Below, piece after piece: positions 23,101-34,549 of a stretch of 64,000 bases of DNA. Within the stretch, counting starts at the first letter, position 1; every line of letters starts with the position of its first letter. Made by a program: the position numbers and the translations under genes. The notes beneath the pieces were generated by a model, which was not told the DNA's origin, searched no databases, and was given only the letters and a program-made list of their open reading frames with translations. The DNA comes from Klebsormidium nitens (lineage: Eukaryota; Streptophyta; Klebsormidiophyceae; Klebsormidiales; Klebsormidiaceae): positions 235,448 to 299,447 of the forward strand of contig DF236952.1 in NCBI GenBank assembly GCA_000708835.1, given 5' to 3'.

Positions 23101-25232
23101 ACGGTCGTGAAATTCGACCTTGAGGCGCCCAGTCACGTAGTCACATAGTCCCCCTCTTCGCGGGACTACTTTTGTGAAATGGTAGAGCAGATAAGGAGAT
23201 GAAGGGGAAGGGGGAGTACGAAGACGAAAGTCTTGAGCAAAGAGGGGAGAAGGAGCGGCCATTGGGACGTTCAACCAGATCACAAGAACCTCGAATAAAC
23301 CGAGATAACGAGAGTCTCTTGAGGCGCCGCTGCGAGAAGGTGCTATATTTTCGCAATAACTGAGACGATAAATAACCCGAGCTAGCAAGGCTATCGAAAA
23401 GAGAGGGGTGCGCTCTGCAGGATACAGTTGGATTACACAACATTGGAGCAACAATTGCCATGAAAAAGGGAATCGAACAGAAACCTGAGAAAGCATGAGG
23501 GAGAGGTAACAACTAACAAAGCCAACAAGAGAGAACGAAAACCATCAGTGCTAACGCCAGCCTCACTTGCGGGAATTCGGAAGGTGGTCGCCCTGACAGC
23601 ATGTAGAGCATCGTTGCGCCGAGCGCGTAGAGGTCGCTCTGCGGCACCGCTTTTCCGCGGAACTGCTCGGGGGCCATGTAGCCATACGTGCCCACGACGG
23701 TACTGCCTAGAAACGTCGCGGCGGCCTGATCCTGGACGGCGCCGAAATCAACCACCTAGGGAAAGGCGACGATGAGGTCAGCATGACGTCAGCCCTGGGA
23801 GGTAGGCGTTGTTAAGAAGCATGACTTGGGGAGTTAAGTTGTCGGTTTGATTGCAGACACGGTAGACTGTAGAGACAACATGGCAGCTTGAGGGATCCGT
23901 GGCTTATGCGGGGTCGTGATGCCAATCGAGGTGCGAATTGCACTGCCTTTCAGTATGTGCGACGCCAGGAATATGATTTGCATATGAACGAGGGTCTCCC
24001 CATCATTTTTAAACAAGCTGACATGCAAACTCCTCCGGCGAACCCTCAGTGGGCGCCATTACTGCTCATCGCTGTGAAGACAGTCATGAGCATCCCCTCA
24101 CCTTCACAGCCCCAGTGCCCCTTCCAGCCCCGTCGGAGTCAATGATGATATTCTCCGGTTTGATGTCCCGGTGCACCACCGCCGGCCGCAGACTCTGCAG
24201 ATACTCCAAAACTTTCAACACTTCCAATGCGATCCTCTTCACTTCCTCCTCCCCCACGCGCCAGCCCCCCTTCACGAGATCCGCGATCGACTTTCCGGGC
24301 GCCACCTTCTGCGCAATGTAGAAGGTTCTGTCGGCATCCGTATCTACCTCGAAGGAATCAATGTACTCGGCAATGCCCGGGTGCTTCAGCGACTGCAAAA
24401 CGCGCGCCTCACGTTCAAATAGCTCTAGGTCCTTCCAGGCCTTCATGCCCCTGAGCGACATTGCTTTCAACGCCACTTTCGTGCTTCTTTCTCCCCCCGA
24501 TTTGGACGCCGCCACCGCTTCCTCCCACGTCTGTGCAACACCACTCGGACTGTCCGAATCGGCGCTGCCATTTGAATCGACCAACTCCGCCTCAAACATG
24601 GTCCCCAGCCCCCCGCTGCCGAGAACCCCCGTGATGCGATACTTCCCCACGATGACATCACCGATCTCATGGAGGGGTTTGAACTGGGGCGGGCTGGAGC
24701 TGACAGTTGGGGGGAGCTCCGGTTGTCGTTCTAAATACTCTTGGAAGCTGAGTCTATCTTCCTCCCCCTGAGCCCGTACAGTAAGACTGAAATTCCTAAG
24801 GGGCCCCTTGTTGAGGGCTCTTCTATGCACTTGCTTGACTGGAGAGCCTGAGAGGAATTCACAGCATCGCCTTAAGGCCAAGGCTGGACTCCCTTCTGTT
24901 GGCTCCACTGAGCGCGCCTTTACAATCGCTGACCTACACTTGATGAATGAACTTTGATTACAAGCGCGCAATTTGCAGAAACTGGCCTCTGCAGAAAATA
25001 GAAGGGGCCAACAAGCAGGCGCGGCCTCAGCAAAAGCGCTCCGCACGTCCACTCTTGCATGCGCTCCAATTGACGCACGACCCTGAGGATGGTCAAAGTG
25101 CCTGGTTGGAGATAGTCTTATACACCCAGTATGGCTGCCGGCAGACGCCATGGACTGCGCCATTGGCGAACAGAACGCATGCAAGCAAGTTTGGCTAGGA
25201 CACTTGATCTCAGGCTTCAGCCGCTTCAACAA
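20113..25232 (-). CDS. Cyanobacterial-type Ser/Thr kinase with C-terminal membrane domain, probably plastid
   Basis: Exons: 24102-25232, 23567-23755, 22852-22973, 22043-22064, 21488-21681, 21149-21230, 20113-20400; about 675 aa. The kinase domain spans about 196-480: Gly-loop GSGGLG at 205-210, Lys in VALK at 253-256, HRD at 354-356, DFG at 380-382, then GTYGYMAPEQ and a conserved ALGATMLYMLSGRPP block, as in cyanobacterial SpkA-type kinases. Then come KPAGSK, IHIEVPPQG and two hydrophobic segments around 514-555 with AWNGF and SIPFWAVG, a domain that cyanobacterial proteins also carry. The first ~150 residues are Ser/Arg/Ala-rich, fitting a chloroplast transit peptide. Substrate unknown. Uncertain points: the tiny exon 22043-22064 could start at 22079 instead (also in phase); a GTGGGT donor at 20176 could splice to an unseen last exon instead of reading to the stop at 20113. 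Residues 218-250 are an insert inside the N-lobe. Confidence 0.85.
22690..22885. repeat. Duplicated donor region of kinase exon 3
   Basis: The block around the real donor at 22851 (flank AACGAACAACC at 22820) recurs about 95-111 bases away at 22709-22785, with matching AACGAACAA and GTCAGTTACATGGC / GTCACTCACCTGGC segments. It lies in the intron just downstream in transcription. The copy has lost a clean coding frame. Confidence 0.65.
22960..23210. repeat. Duplicated acceptor region of kinase exon 3
   Basis: The exon 3 start (RLKVEFRDR, acceptor 22974) has a degraded copy at about 23090-23140 reading RLKVEFHDR on the minus strand. Flanking intron shares GCAGATAAGGAGATGA (about 23188) with GCAGATTAGGAGATGA (about 23006), a spacing near 180 bases. 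The two blocks lie in the intron upstream of exon 3. Confidence 0.7.
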
Positions 25233-26402
25233 CGAAAATTATGATGCTAGCCTGCACTGGCAGCCTCCCATTGCCAGCCCCGCCAAGCTTCTCTCCCAGT
25301 CCTGACTCCCAAGCTCCGAGCAGAGAAGATACACCATTGAAGACGTACAGTGGGATGGACCCGGCGGTGCAAGCTCTACTCGAGTCTCGACTGTGACCAT
25401 GTCCACGTGGCATTGTATGATTCGAAGAAGGTGCGGCGGCCAGCATCGAGCTTTATTGTTTACCGAATCACTGCTTCAGAGCTGCTTCATTTGACATTCA
25501 CTGCTTTAACTTGATTCAATGCAATTGCACTTACGAAAGTGTTATCGCACATGGTTTCCGGGTTTCTTTGGAAGAGATTTATGAGCACCATATCCTTGTG
25601 CATTAGCTTTAAGCGCATGCTTGATCAGATGTCTGTTTCACGCAGCTACATGTGCTTATAAAAGCATTCTGTGGTGTCCGTGGGAGCACTCTGTGGAATT
25701 ACTGAGGCTTTCTATAGCCCATTCTGGCTGACCAGTTCAACGATCATTGATAGATTTGAGGATAAAACTTGCAATCAATGGTTTGAAATTTAATCGCCAG
25801 TTACATTGTGGGAATGAGGACACACGTATGACACACACGTTGGGATGTGTGATGCAGCGGCCGTTGTGCAATTTAATTGGCACCTGCAACCGCAGTGCAA
25901 ATCCAGCCTACCTCAAGCTCCAATATTACTCCTTTGCTCTTACTATCGTAACCCATCGCTGCATGAGCTTTGTAATTTAAAATTCTTCTTGGGTTGCTTC
26001 AAGATCGTATGCCGAATTTAGCTGCCGGACTTGCTTAAGTGGACAGGAAAGCTCTTCGTTTAGGTATACCTACGTTTGACCAGAACGCCAGCAGGCTGGC
26101 CCGCGGGCTTATACACGTGTTTCTAACGTTCGCTTATATCGCTAATTTGAAGGGCTGCCCGTCATGACAAGTACCAACCCTCCGAAAGATCTCGTTACAT
26201 TACACGTTTCCCCATGTCCTGGCAACAGGCCCTATTCTTATTCTTGTATATGAGCATACTTGACTCGGATCGGATGCCCTTTGCGATACCACGCCCCCCC
26301 CTTCCTGCTCTCTGAAAACAGCACGCTAGGAAAATCAAACAAACATATTTTCCATGTCATTTGACGCTTCCATTACAAACAGCCTTGCAGAAGATAAATC
26401 TG
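25233..26402. other. Intergenic stretch
   Basis: About 1.2 kb between the kinase start and the end of the next minus-strand gene. It is relatively AT-rich and should contain the kinase promoter and the neighbour's 3' UTR. I see no coding region, RNA gene or repeat of note. Confidence 0.5.
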
Positions 26403-29400
26403 TCATACCAGCTCCCAGTCAAACCAGCCCCCCTTCCCCGATTCTCCCCCGGTGGAATGCCCCGAATCCGCCCTAGGCAGGGCACCCTTAGCTCCGTACC
26501 ACTTGGTGCGCTGCGACCGGTCGCTCTCGTTCCCGCTCAAAAGATCGTCGTCATCTCTCCTCCCTGCCTCCCCCTCCGTCTCAGAGGCAAACTCGAGCTC
26601 TGTGGCATCTGAATCCGCTGCCACGTCCAACGGAACGGAATCCGCTGGAGCCGAAGCAGCTGCCAAACCGCCGGGCGCCTCCATGCGGGCCTTGTCGATA
26701 GGCTGGGCGTCTTCGCCGGGGCGTCGGATGGGCAGTTCCGCCGTCGTCTTCTTGTCCGTTTCCGGTTCTGCTTCAGGTTCCGCTGGGGCAGCTTCGACAG
26801 CGGGGACCACAGTTCGGGCGTCCGTTTGCACAGCCGGCGACTTGTCCGACTCGATGCGCTGCATCTCCTGGAAAGAGACAACGGCATGTCAGCCTCGAAT
26901 CCTTACGAACGTGCATTACTGCTCTGCAGAGCTTCTGAAAGATCAATAGGAGCAATCGCAAACAGATCTTCGCCTTTGGAAGGAATACAAGGTCACGAAA
27001 AGCTGATGGGTCTAGCCCCCAACCCCCACACCTGAGGCAGGGATTCCGCAACTTCTAAACGCCATCAGACGGCAGTCAGAGGGTCAAGACCGAAAGCCAA
27101 AAGCCAAGACGAAAGGCGTTTTCACCAGAACCGAGCACTGGAGACTCGAAATAAAACCAAACATGACGAATCAAAACCGAATCCGGATGTCTTCCAAAAC
27201 GGCTGACGATCTCAAAACCGGGGCCCCACATCCAGATCCAAAAATCGAGATCGACTGTCCGAAACCTTAAAACACGAGGCCCCCGGAATCCAACGAGCGA
27301 AAACTCAAACCAACAATCACAACGAACCCTCTAAAACCTACCTGCAGCTTGAGGTGCAGCTTGGTAACCCCTTCCTTAACCCGCAGGTCCTCGTGGGTCT
27401 CTTCCAGGGGCGGCGCCTGAAACAGCGGCGGGGCCAGCAATTCAAACTCCTGCGAGTCGGACGCCGAAAGCACGGACGCAGCCTGCAGGGCACGGACGTC
27501 CGAAATTAGGGACAGGCTTGACGTCCCTCGTTGGTCCGCTCTTAGGAAGAATCGTGACATCCCTTGTAAAGTCTTGACGTTCCTTGTGCGTCCGGATCAA
27601 GAGACAGTCTTGATGTCCCTTGTCTGAACGTCTTTCAATATGTGTGGCCAATGCGAAGAGCGGCATTGTTGGACGAGCATAAGTCCCTTGGGCTACACAC
27701 TGGGGGCCCTCGATATCAGAAATGTCGAGACTTTGAGGCAACAGGACGAAATCTCGCAAAGAGCAGAGACAATCGCTACTCTGACTGTCCAGTTCTGCTG
27801 CGAGGTCCAAAGAATTGTCGAGGGGTGTCATCTAACACTCAGGAATGGACTATGGGCTTAGTGTATTCACAGGAAGGCCGACTGGAGCACATTATTTGCT
27901 CACGAAGGAAAGCATTTGGGATAGCGAAGCGCACTTCCAGCTTCGAGTTGCTCACATGAGCCAACCTGATCTCGCTCGCTGCGTTTCTAAAAGCGCTGTC
28001 GCTATCATACAGCAGCTACGGTCGTCGTCTGGTTCAAAACCGAGGTACGTTTGCACCTACAAGTCAATGCTGAAAAAGGATTCTTTTATGTACTTTGACG
28101 TGACCGGACAATCTCTTTCAAAAATGATATCTAAAATCCGTCTATAAGACCATTTCGGCAAAGTAAAGTACAATCACCTTCTCGTCGACCTCGGCCTGCC
28201 CCTGGGTCTCCCTCCCCTGCTCGTCGCCCGTTGCCTCCTCGTCCTCGGCGCCCGGTTGATCTTCCCCGGGCACTTTCTCGTCACTGCCGGCGATGGCCGG
28301 GGCCTTCAACCGGGCTTGCGCATCCGCCCAGGCCTGGCTCTCCCCAGGCACCTCGAGGGGCAGCAAAAGCTCGCGCACAAACTCGGAGTAGAGCTTCTTC
28401 ACATTGGCGCCGACCTTGGTCACTTGTGTCTCAAGCATGCGGCCAGTTTCCTGCGGAGAAGTAGTCCAATAATTTGAGCAGGGGTTTGTGAGGGTTAAGC
28501 TGGATTAAGCCAGGTTTAGGGAGGAGTTTCACAGCTCCAACTTTTCGGCCCAACTTGCTGAGCTGATTCGAGCATGCAGCGGGAGAGAGGGCTTCAGGTT
28601 TCAGCACGCGTTGAGTGTAGGTTGGGTACGAGTTTTAGGCGCAGCAGACAGGGATGAATTTATGTTGAGAAGGGGGATTGAGGAGAAATCCGCAAGGAGG
28701 CATTGCGACGGTACTAATCCGCAAGGAGGCATTGCGACGATACTACGGCATCGGGTCAATAACGAATGCAGATAGGAGATTGAAAGGTGCGGAGTCGTGC
28801 AAGCCATGTCAGTAGCTCGTTGTTCACGTCTGTAAACGACAGAGCAAAGAAATTTGCAAGGCTCCCCAATCGAAGACAACTGGACACCTACACAACAGAA
28901 AGCTCTTAGACCACACTCCTAAGCCGTTCAGAAGCATCAGGCTCATTGTTTTCTACATGTTGAAAGAGATTTTTCCCTGTGCCATAATCCTCTAGACCAG
29001 TCACTCCTACAAAGTAAAGCAGTAGAACAAAGCCTCAACCCTCCATTGTCTGTTGGAATCGTAGGTCCACCCTTGGTCCCTTTACAAACAAATGTTCAAG
29101 ATGTATATACAATCTACATAAAGAGAGCAACCTGACCATATGCACCAAACAACAGAAGCAACTTTGAGATTATTCCAGGAGTTGCAAACATGTCATGGCA
29201 GGCCCGCAACGTACCGGCCCAGCCTAGGAGCAAATTGTCTTTTTTCTTTATGTGTCGCAAAGGGCAGTGAATCGCACATATAAACAATGAGGGCTTGGAA
29301 TGCAGCGAGTCTAGCTTAGAAGCTTTTCCTCGTCTCATTTTACAAACTGAAAGAAGGACGCTTTTCCACTTAGTAAAGCGCCCCAATTCCGCACTGTAGA

Positions 29401-29947
29401 CTGACTTTCGCCCTCATTACGGAAGATTATTGCACTCCTCAACTTGTCATTTTTGAGGTTCTTCAAGTCTTGAAAACCATGCCCACGTGTGAATGCACCA
29501 CCCCTCCTCTGTATTCACAGGGTCCCTCTTTGATCCTTCTTAACGGAAGAGGCTTTCTCCCACCTGCTTTAAACAGAGGGGAACCTTCCACCTTTGGAAA
29601 AGTCCTGGTGAACAAGAATGGAACCAGGCAAACAGGCCTTTCCAAAGTAGATACTTCGAGCTGGTAAACCCGCCTAGCAGTAATGCCTCTTTGGCCTATG
29701 TAACAGATTCTGAAGCACAAAAAGTGCGGTCAAACTGGAAAGCTCACTTACAAAATCTCTCACAACAGAATTACTTTGCTTCGTTCAAAGTAACACCAGA
29801 GAAGCTAGGCCCTAGCCTTACCTGTAAGAATACGCTCCCTCCCTGCTCCGTCTCGTATAGAGACTCCAGCTTTGTCTGTACGCGGTCCAGCCAGGACCAT
29901 GAGCCCTGCTGACTATTCCCAGTGTGGACCATGCTCTTGGGCTTCAT
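26403..29947 (-). CDS. Conserved-looking acidic protein of unknown function
   Basis: Four phase-0 exons: 29822-29947, 28178-28450, 27342-27449, 26403-26867; 323 aa. I do not recognise the family. The N-terminal ~80 residues (SWSWLDRVQTKLESLYE, then TGRMLETQVTKVGANVKKLY) look like amphipathic helices or a short coiled coil. Residues 85-130 are acidic and low in complexity (Glu/Asp/Gln/Gly). Exon 3 holds FELLAPPLFQAPPLEE and LHLKLQ. The last exon is Ala/Pro/Glu-rich and disordered-looking, and ends with an aromatic GGWFDWELV tail just before the stop. No signal peptide or membrane segment is visible. Support for a real gene: four exons all keep frame 0 with good GT-AG sites, and coding bases are GC-richer than the introns. 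The start at 29947 is the first in-frame ATG; a second Met lies five codons on. Confidence 0.7.
27508..27632. repeat. Degenerate short tandem repeats (CTTGACGTCCCTTG-like)
   Basis: At least four imperfect copies of CTTGACGTCCCTTG (variants with GACATCCC, GACGTTCC, GATGTCCC), spaced about 20-40 bases. They lie in the intron upstream of exon 3 of the acidic-protein gene. Function unknown. Confidence 0.55.
28686..28744. repeat. 29-base direct duplication
   Basis: CCGCAAGGAGGCATTGCGAC occurs twice in direct orientation, each followed by G/A and TACT, within intron 1 of the acidic-protein gene. A simple tandem duplication. Confidence 0.8.
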
Positions 29948-31861
29948 CGCACTCCCTCTTTGGCAGATTTCAGGTTTGGACAGCTGTCACCCTCGTTGCC
30001 AGCTACTGAGCTCTGCCTTCTGTCGCCGTTGTGAAGACAGCTCTCGCTTATGCAAGGCTGTCAGCACTACTGTAAGGAGCACCACCGCTGTTTCTGGCCA
30101 ACGTGACCACTGACTCTAGAAACTTTTTTGGTAGAACCTCAATGCAGACAGCTGTCACCGCTGTTTGGACAGCTGTCACTGCTGCTTCTGACGGCTCGCT
30201 GCGCCCCTTGTTCCTTGCCCGGAGGGGCAATGGAGAAGTTGCGCTTACTCGTTCAGTCCTTCCAAGTATGAGGCGGTGCGCCTGAATTGGCCACAAGCAA
30301 TGGAGCAACGCCGCCGTTTCGGACACCACTCCGCAATCCTCGGCCCTATATAAAGCCAATGCTGTTCGCTCGCTGGTCGCAATGCTCTGCTAAGGGCAGA
30401 GTTTCGGGCTTGGGACCAAACTGGGGTCGTTCACAACAGGGTAACAAACTGCAGTGGCAGAGGTGCAGGTTAGAAGCAGCAGTGTGGCAACAACCTTGAA
30501 GTGCAAAATTCGGGATTGAGTAATTCGACCCATGTTTCTGAGTAGCTCCATTCATCGAGCCCTGAAAGAACAGGGCCCCATTGTCGCTTTGTACATGTTG
30601 ATTGAGAGTCTGCGGCCAATGATTTTGTGCATTCTAAGAAAAAGTTGTTTAGGAACATCATTGGTACAACTTTGTGCAGAAGAGGTTTGAGTTAAGGATG
30701 GTGAAAAAGATACTTTGTACCAACTGAATCAACTCCTTCCAAACAAGACTTGTGGTCATGTCCTTGTTTAGGCTTGGGATTCGTCCTGTCGCGTTTTCTT
30801 AACAAAATGAACTGAGCAGGTCTTGTGAAAAAATACAATAAGCAGAAATTGCTGCTGCCATACACATGAGGTCTCATTGTTACAAGGGGCTCTCAGTCAC
30901 AACTCCTCTGAAAGAAAGCAAAGAAAATACTTTGCAATTCAGGTCACTGGAAGAGAGACGTAAACAGCTCTGACATTGATGCTCTAGCGAGCTGGATAGG
31001 GCCTAAACCGGTCTCAGCAAAGGAGTATATGTTTTAAGACATTGCAAAGGATAGCCTTGAAAAAACCAATGCTGCGCAATTCAAGCCTTGTGTGACCAAC
31101 ACTTTCTTCAAATACTCCAAACGGGGCTTTGCACGTACTCAGCAAGAGCACACTTCAGAGGACACTTCAAAGCGTTGCAAAAGCATTAATAATCTGATAG
31201 GAGTGCCAACCACCTACGTACAGCTTCTCTAACTTTGAAGCCACAGCAAAGGATGCCTGTATGGGCTAGGAAAAGTCTTTCGAAACTCTTAGGAGCTGAA
31301 AAGTTACTCACAGGAAAAACAAAGCCGCTTTTGAGAGTGTACGTTTGTCATGCAGAATACAACGTGAAGCTAAGTATGCGTGGAAAGATGGACGGGGAGT
31401 GAACGAGGCAAGAACTAGCTGAAACTTTGATAGGACATGAGCTGCAGGCTACAGTGTCTATGAATGAGAGCAGGCAAAAACCAAAGGAGAAGGACAAGTG
31501 GCCTACCAAATAGAGAGCCCTCACTCCTTTCAAAAGTGACTGTCAGGTGTGCTATATTACTTCACTTGAAAGCACCGCCAGTGACCTTTCTAAGCGATAA
31601 CACCGAGAGGACACCACTCGTCCAAGGAACCACTTGTCCATGGAGCTGCTGAACAAGAATACAAGCAAAACGCTGGCTGTTCACAGAGCTACTAGAGACT
31701 TGGGGAATTTCCGCAGCCACACCTGAACAAGCAGACAAGGAATGACCTTCCTACTCACCTTTTCTAGGGCAGCGCTGTGTGACGGTCAGCCTGTGTCCGC
31801 TGCGAGGGAGTTCTTTGACAGCTTGACGCCAAAGGCAAACGGCCGCATGCAACAGCCAGAA

Positions 31862-31882
31862 CTGCTGCTGCTGCTGCTGCTG
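31862..31882. repeat. (CTG)7 microsatellite
   Basis: Seven perfect CTG units. Open frames crossing it give poly-Leu or poly-Ser and show no other coding signal. Confidence 0.9.
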
Positions 31883-33654
31883 AAGCGCAGCCAGGCTCTC
31901 AACTGGCCCCCTGTATCTGGCAGAGGTAGCACGGCCCTTCGCTTTCTTGCCCCTTGCTCGCATGCAAAGAGATGAGTCGGACTCTGGTGTCGCCCAATCA
32001 GCTTCCTAGAGCCGTCGATTGCTGATGTCAGCCTTGCGGTTACCGAATATGACTCCACCTCTAACAAAAGTGGATTGGGATTATTCTCACTACAGTCTTT
32101 ATGGTGCAAATTATTTCGCGAGCCCCTTCAAAAGAGATCGAGGTTCAAGGGCATGATGCAGGGGCGGCTTGGTACTCGACAATAGCTTCAAAGTGAATAC
32201 GCTATTTTGAAGCTTCCAAACCCCGCGCAATCATCATAAGAGGCGACCGCGCTAGAACAGTCCGGCCGCGACGGGCCGTCTAGCTCCGAAGCGGCGCCGC
32301 GGCCGCCCGGCGCGCGGGTAGTCGCCGAGACGGCATGCAATCACGTATACGGCGATCGAGCTTATTACAACACCTTGCTACAACTTAGCTACTTATACTA
32401 TGAAATGAGGTCTGGGCGCCAGCAGTCTTTCGCTGTCAAGGACAGACTTCGCTGCTCATAATTTACATGGCAGAGCAGCGGTCGGGGGGCGGTCGGTGGA
32501 GATTCCAGGACCAATCATTGCACAGGGAGAACGAGGGGAGAACAGGCGGTGCATCGTTAAACTTTTCGGTCGATTCTAGAAGCGTTGGCTCTGCTTTGAA
32601 ACAAGAATTCTCTCCGACGGTCTGTCCTGAGTTGAGTTGAAAGCAGTACCATCAAAGGTTGAACAAAAGCTGATTGGTAGTACTGGTGTGAGAAGGACAA
32701 TCGGCACAAAGTCTGCCTCGACCAAAAGCTTCCCTTTTTATTGACGACAAGCGGCGGGCTGCTTTTCATTTATTTTTTTATTCTTTGTTTTTCCCGAATA
32801 GGCCTTCATAATAACAGGCCAACAGCGCTTAACATCCGATCCACGCCGTACCAAACAGACACCGTGCTCAAGGTGACGCGCACTCCCTGAGTCGACAATG
32901 TGGCGTCAGCTGCACACCCCAATTTGAGTGTCACGTTTTCTGAGCTAGTAGTCGTACCCAGAGGAATATTCCGGGCCCAATGTTGACAGAAAGAGGGACA
33001 ACCTTCAAAACCCTCCTCGGCGCGTTGAGTTAGTTGCTCGGCAATGCTGCAGCTGTTTTGGGCACGTCTACAGAAGGTTGAACTCGAAGTTTGAAAATTA
33101 CGATGGTCGATGTCCAGTCAGATAGGTGAAGCGGATGTCATGAGTGCGCGCCGGCGTGCACCCACGAGAGGTAGAAACTAGGTATGGGACGCTTTATGGG
33201 GATTTCGCCTTCCTTCATTGGTGTGCGCTTAGTTCGAGGAGAAGCGTGCATTGGATCCTGTTGCTACTCAATCGACAGCTTCATTTTGCGAGTGCATGGG
33301 CGTGATCGAAGCCCCTTGAGAAAAAGGAAGGAGGAGTTTCTGAGTTCAGGAGGTACGCGTTGTGGTGTTAGACAAACACGTTGAGATCGCAACAAGTCTT
33401 GTAAAATCCAAACTTGCTCTGTTGGTCCGCTCGCCTCAAACGAAGGCCACAGGCATTCCGAATGTGGTCATGCACATGCGTCACACAACATGCAGACATT
33501 CAAAGCTGATACGGGCTAGCACGACGAACTTCTTGACCTTCACTTGGGTCCCTTACGTGCCCCGTCTCTATGAGTACGTCCTTCTCTTTACGTCAACTTC
33601 GAGCGGTAGAATCGGTTGTTCGTCGTCTCGGATTAACACAGGAGTATTTGGCCC

Positions 33655-33830
33655 TTAACCATGGATGGTTATGAGCTGGCTATGGGCTGGTAGAGAATGG
33701 TTATGTGTCCATTGACCAGACTTGGGCGGTAACCAGCCCCGGAACTTGTTTAAAGCCGGGTTAACTGTCTAGTAACCAGAGAATCGGTCTGGTAATCCGC
33801 CTGGTTAGAAGCCAGAGCTTCCTGTAGATT
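33655..33830 (+). repeat. Dispersed repeat, copy 1
   Basis: About 175 bases similar to 54655-54830. The two share 25 identical bases at 33715-33739 and 54720-54744, CATGGATGGTT near the left end, and CCTGGTTAG near the right end, in the same order and spacing. No coding capacity. This copy is intergenic. Confidence 0.75.
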
Positions 33831-34371
33831 GGTTCGTGAGTTGGCCTCCGAGCCGAAGTAACCTTGTTGACTTGATGAAGAACGGATTTTCTACGATTCC
33901 CGCAAGCAATTCAGTCCAGCTGACGTAACGCCCGGGTCAGATCACGTGTCAACGTTGAACACTGGACAGCAATGATGTGCTTCTTCAGCCCTTGGTTCGA
34001 GCAAAAGGACTTTGGCCAACCGGCGACCAATAGCGAAGGAGCGTAGTCTCGAACACTCCGCAGACTTAGTTGGCGGGCTGGTATTATCAGGGCTGAAGGC
34101 GCCGCTTTTGCATTCAACATCTCAACAGCTTTTCAAAGGCGCATTTTCCCACGTGACCGCATCAACGACTTTCCGGCAGCATTCGTCAAGCTTCCAGTCA
34201 CATGAGGAGATTTCGCTATCGTCTCCAGACCCATGTGGATTTTCTTTTGTGGTAAATTCTTGGAAACGTGCACTGTACAAGACCAATAATCCACTGACGA
34301 GCTTGGGTCCAACCTACGACTCGCTTGCTTACTTCTGAACCCACACGAAGTAATTAAGTTGATTTCTTATC

Positions 34372-34549
34372 AAACTCAAGAAAAATACTAGTAAGCCAAG
34401 ATAATAGTATGGTAACCACCTGGGACGGGTAGGGTTAGTCTGGTGGTTAGGGTGGGTACTGGTGCGGAACGGGTCTCTTTTTGGGTTAGGGTTTTAGTGT
34501 TAGTCGGAGCTTCCTATTATCTTGGCTTACTATTATCTTTCTTGAGTTT
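34372..34549. mobile_element. MITE-like inverted-repeat element
   Basis: Terminal inverted repeats of about 37 bases: the left begins AAACTCAAGAAA and the right ends TTTCTTGAGTTT. Both contain TAAGCCAAGATAATAG or its complement. The interior is G-rich on one strand with GGGTAGGGTTAG, GGTTAGGGTGGG and GGGTTAGGG. It is too short to encode a transposase, so it would be non-autonomous. The interior shares ACCTGGGA and GGTTAGGGTGG(G)TAC with the 8602 element. Confidence 0.75.

Noticed and set aside
30347-30354. TATATAAA on the plus strand, and CTATAAAG near 13488
   Set aside because: Good TATA-box matches, but no gene model begins downstream on that strand, so chance is likely.
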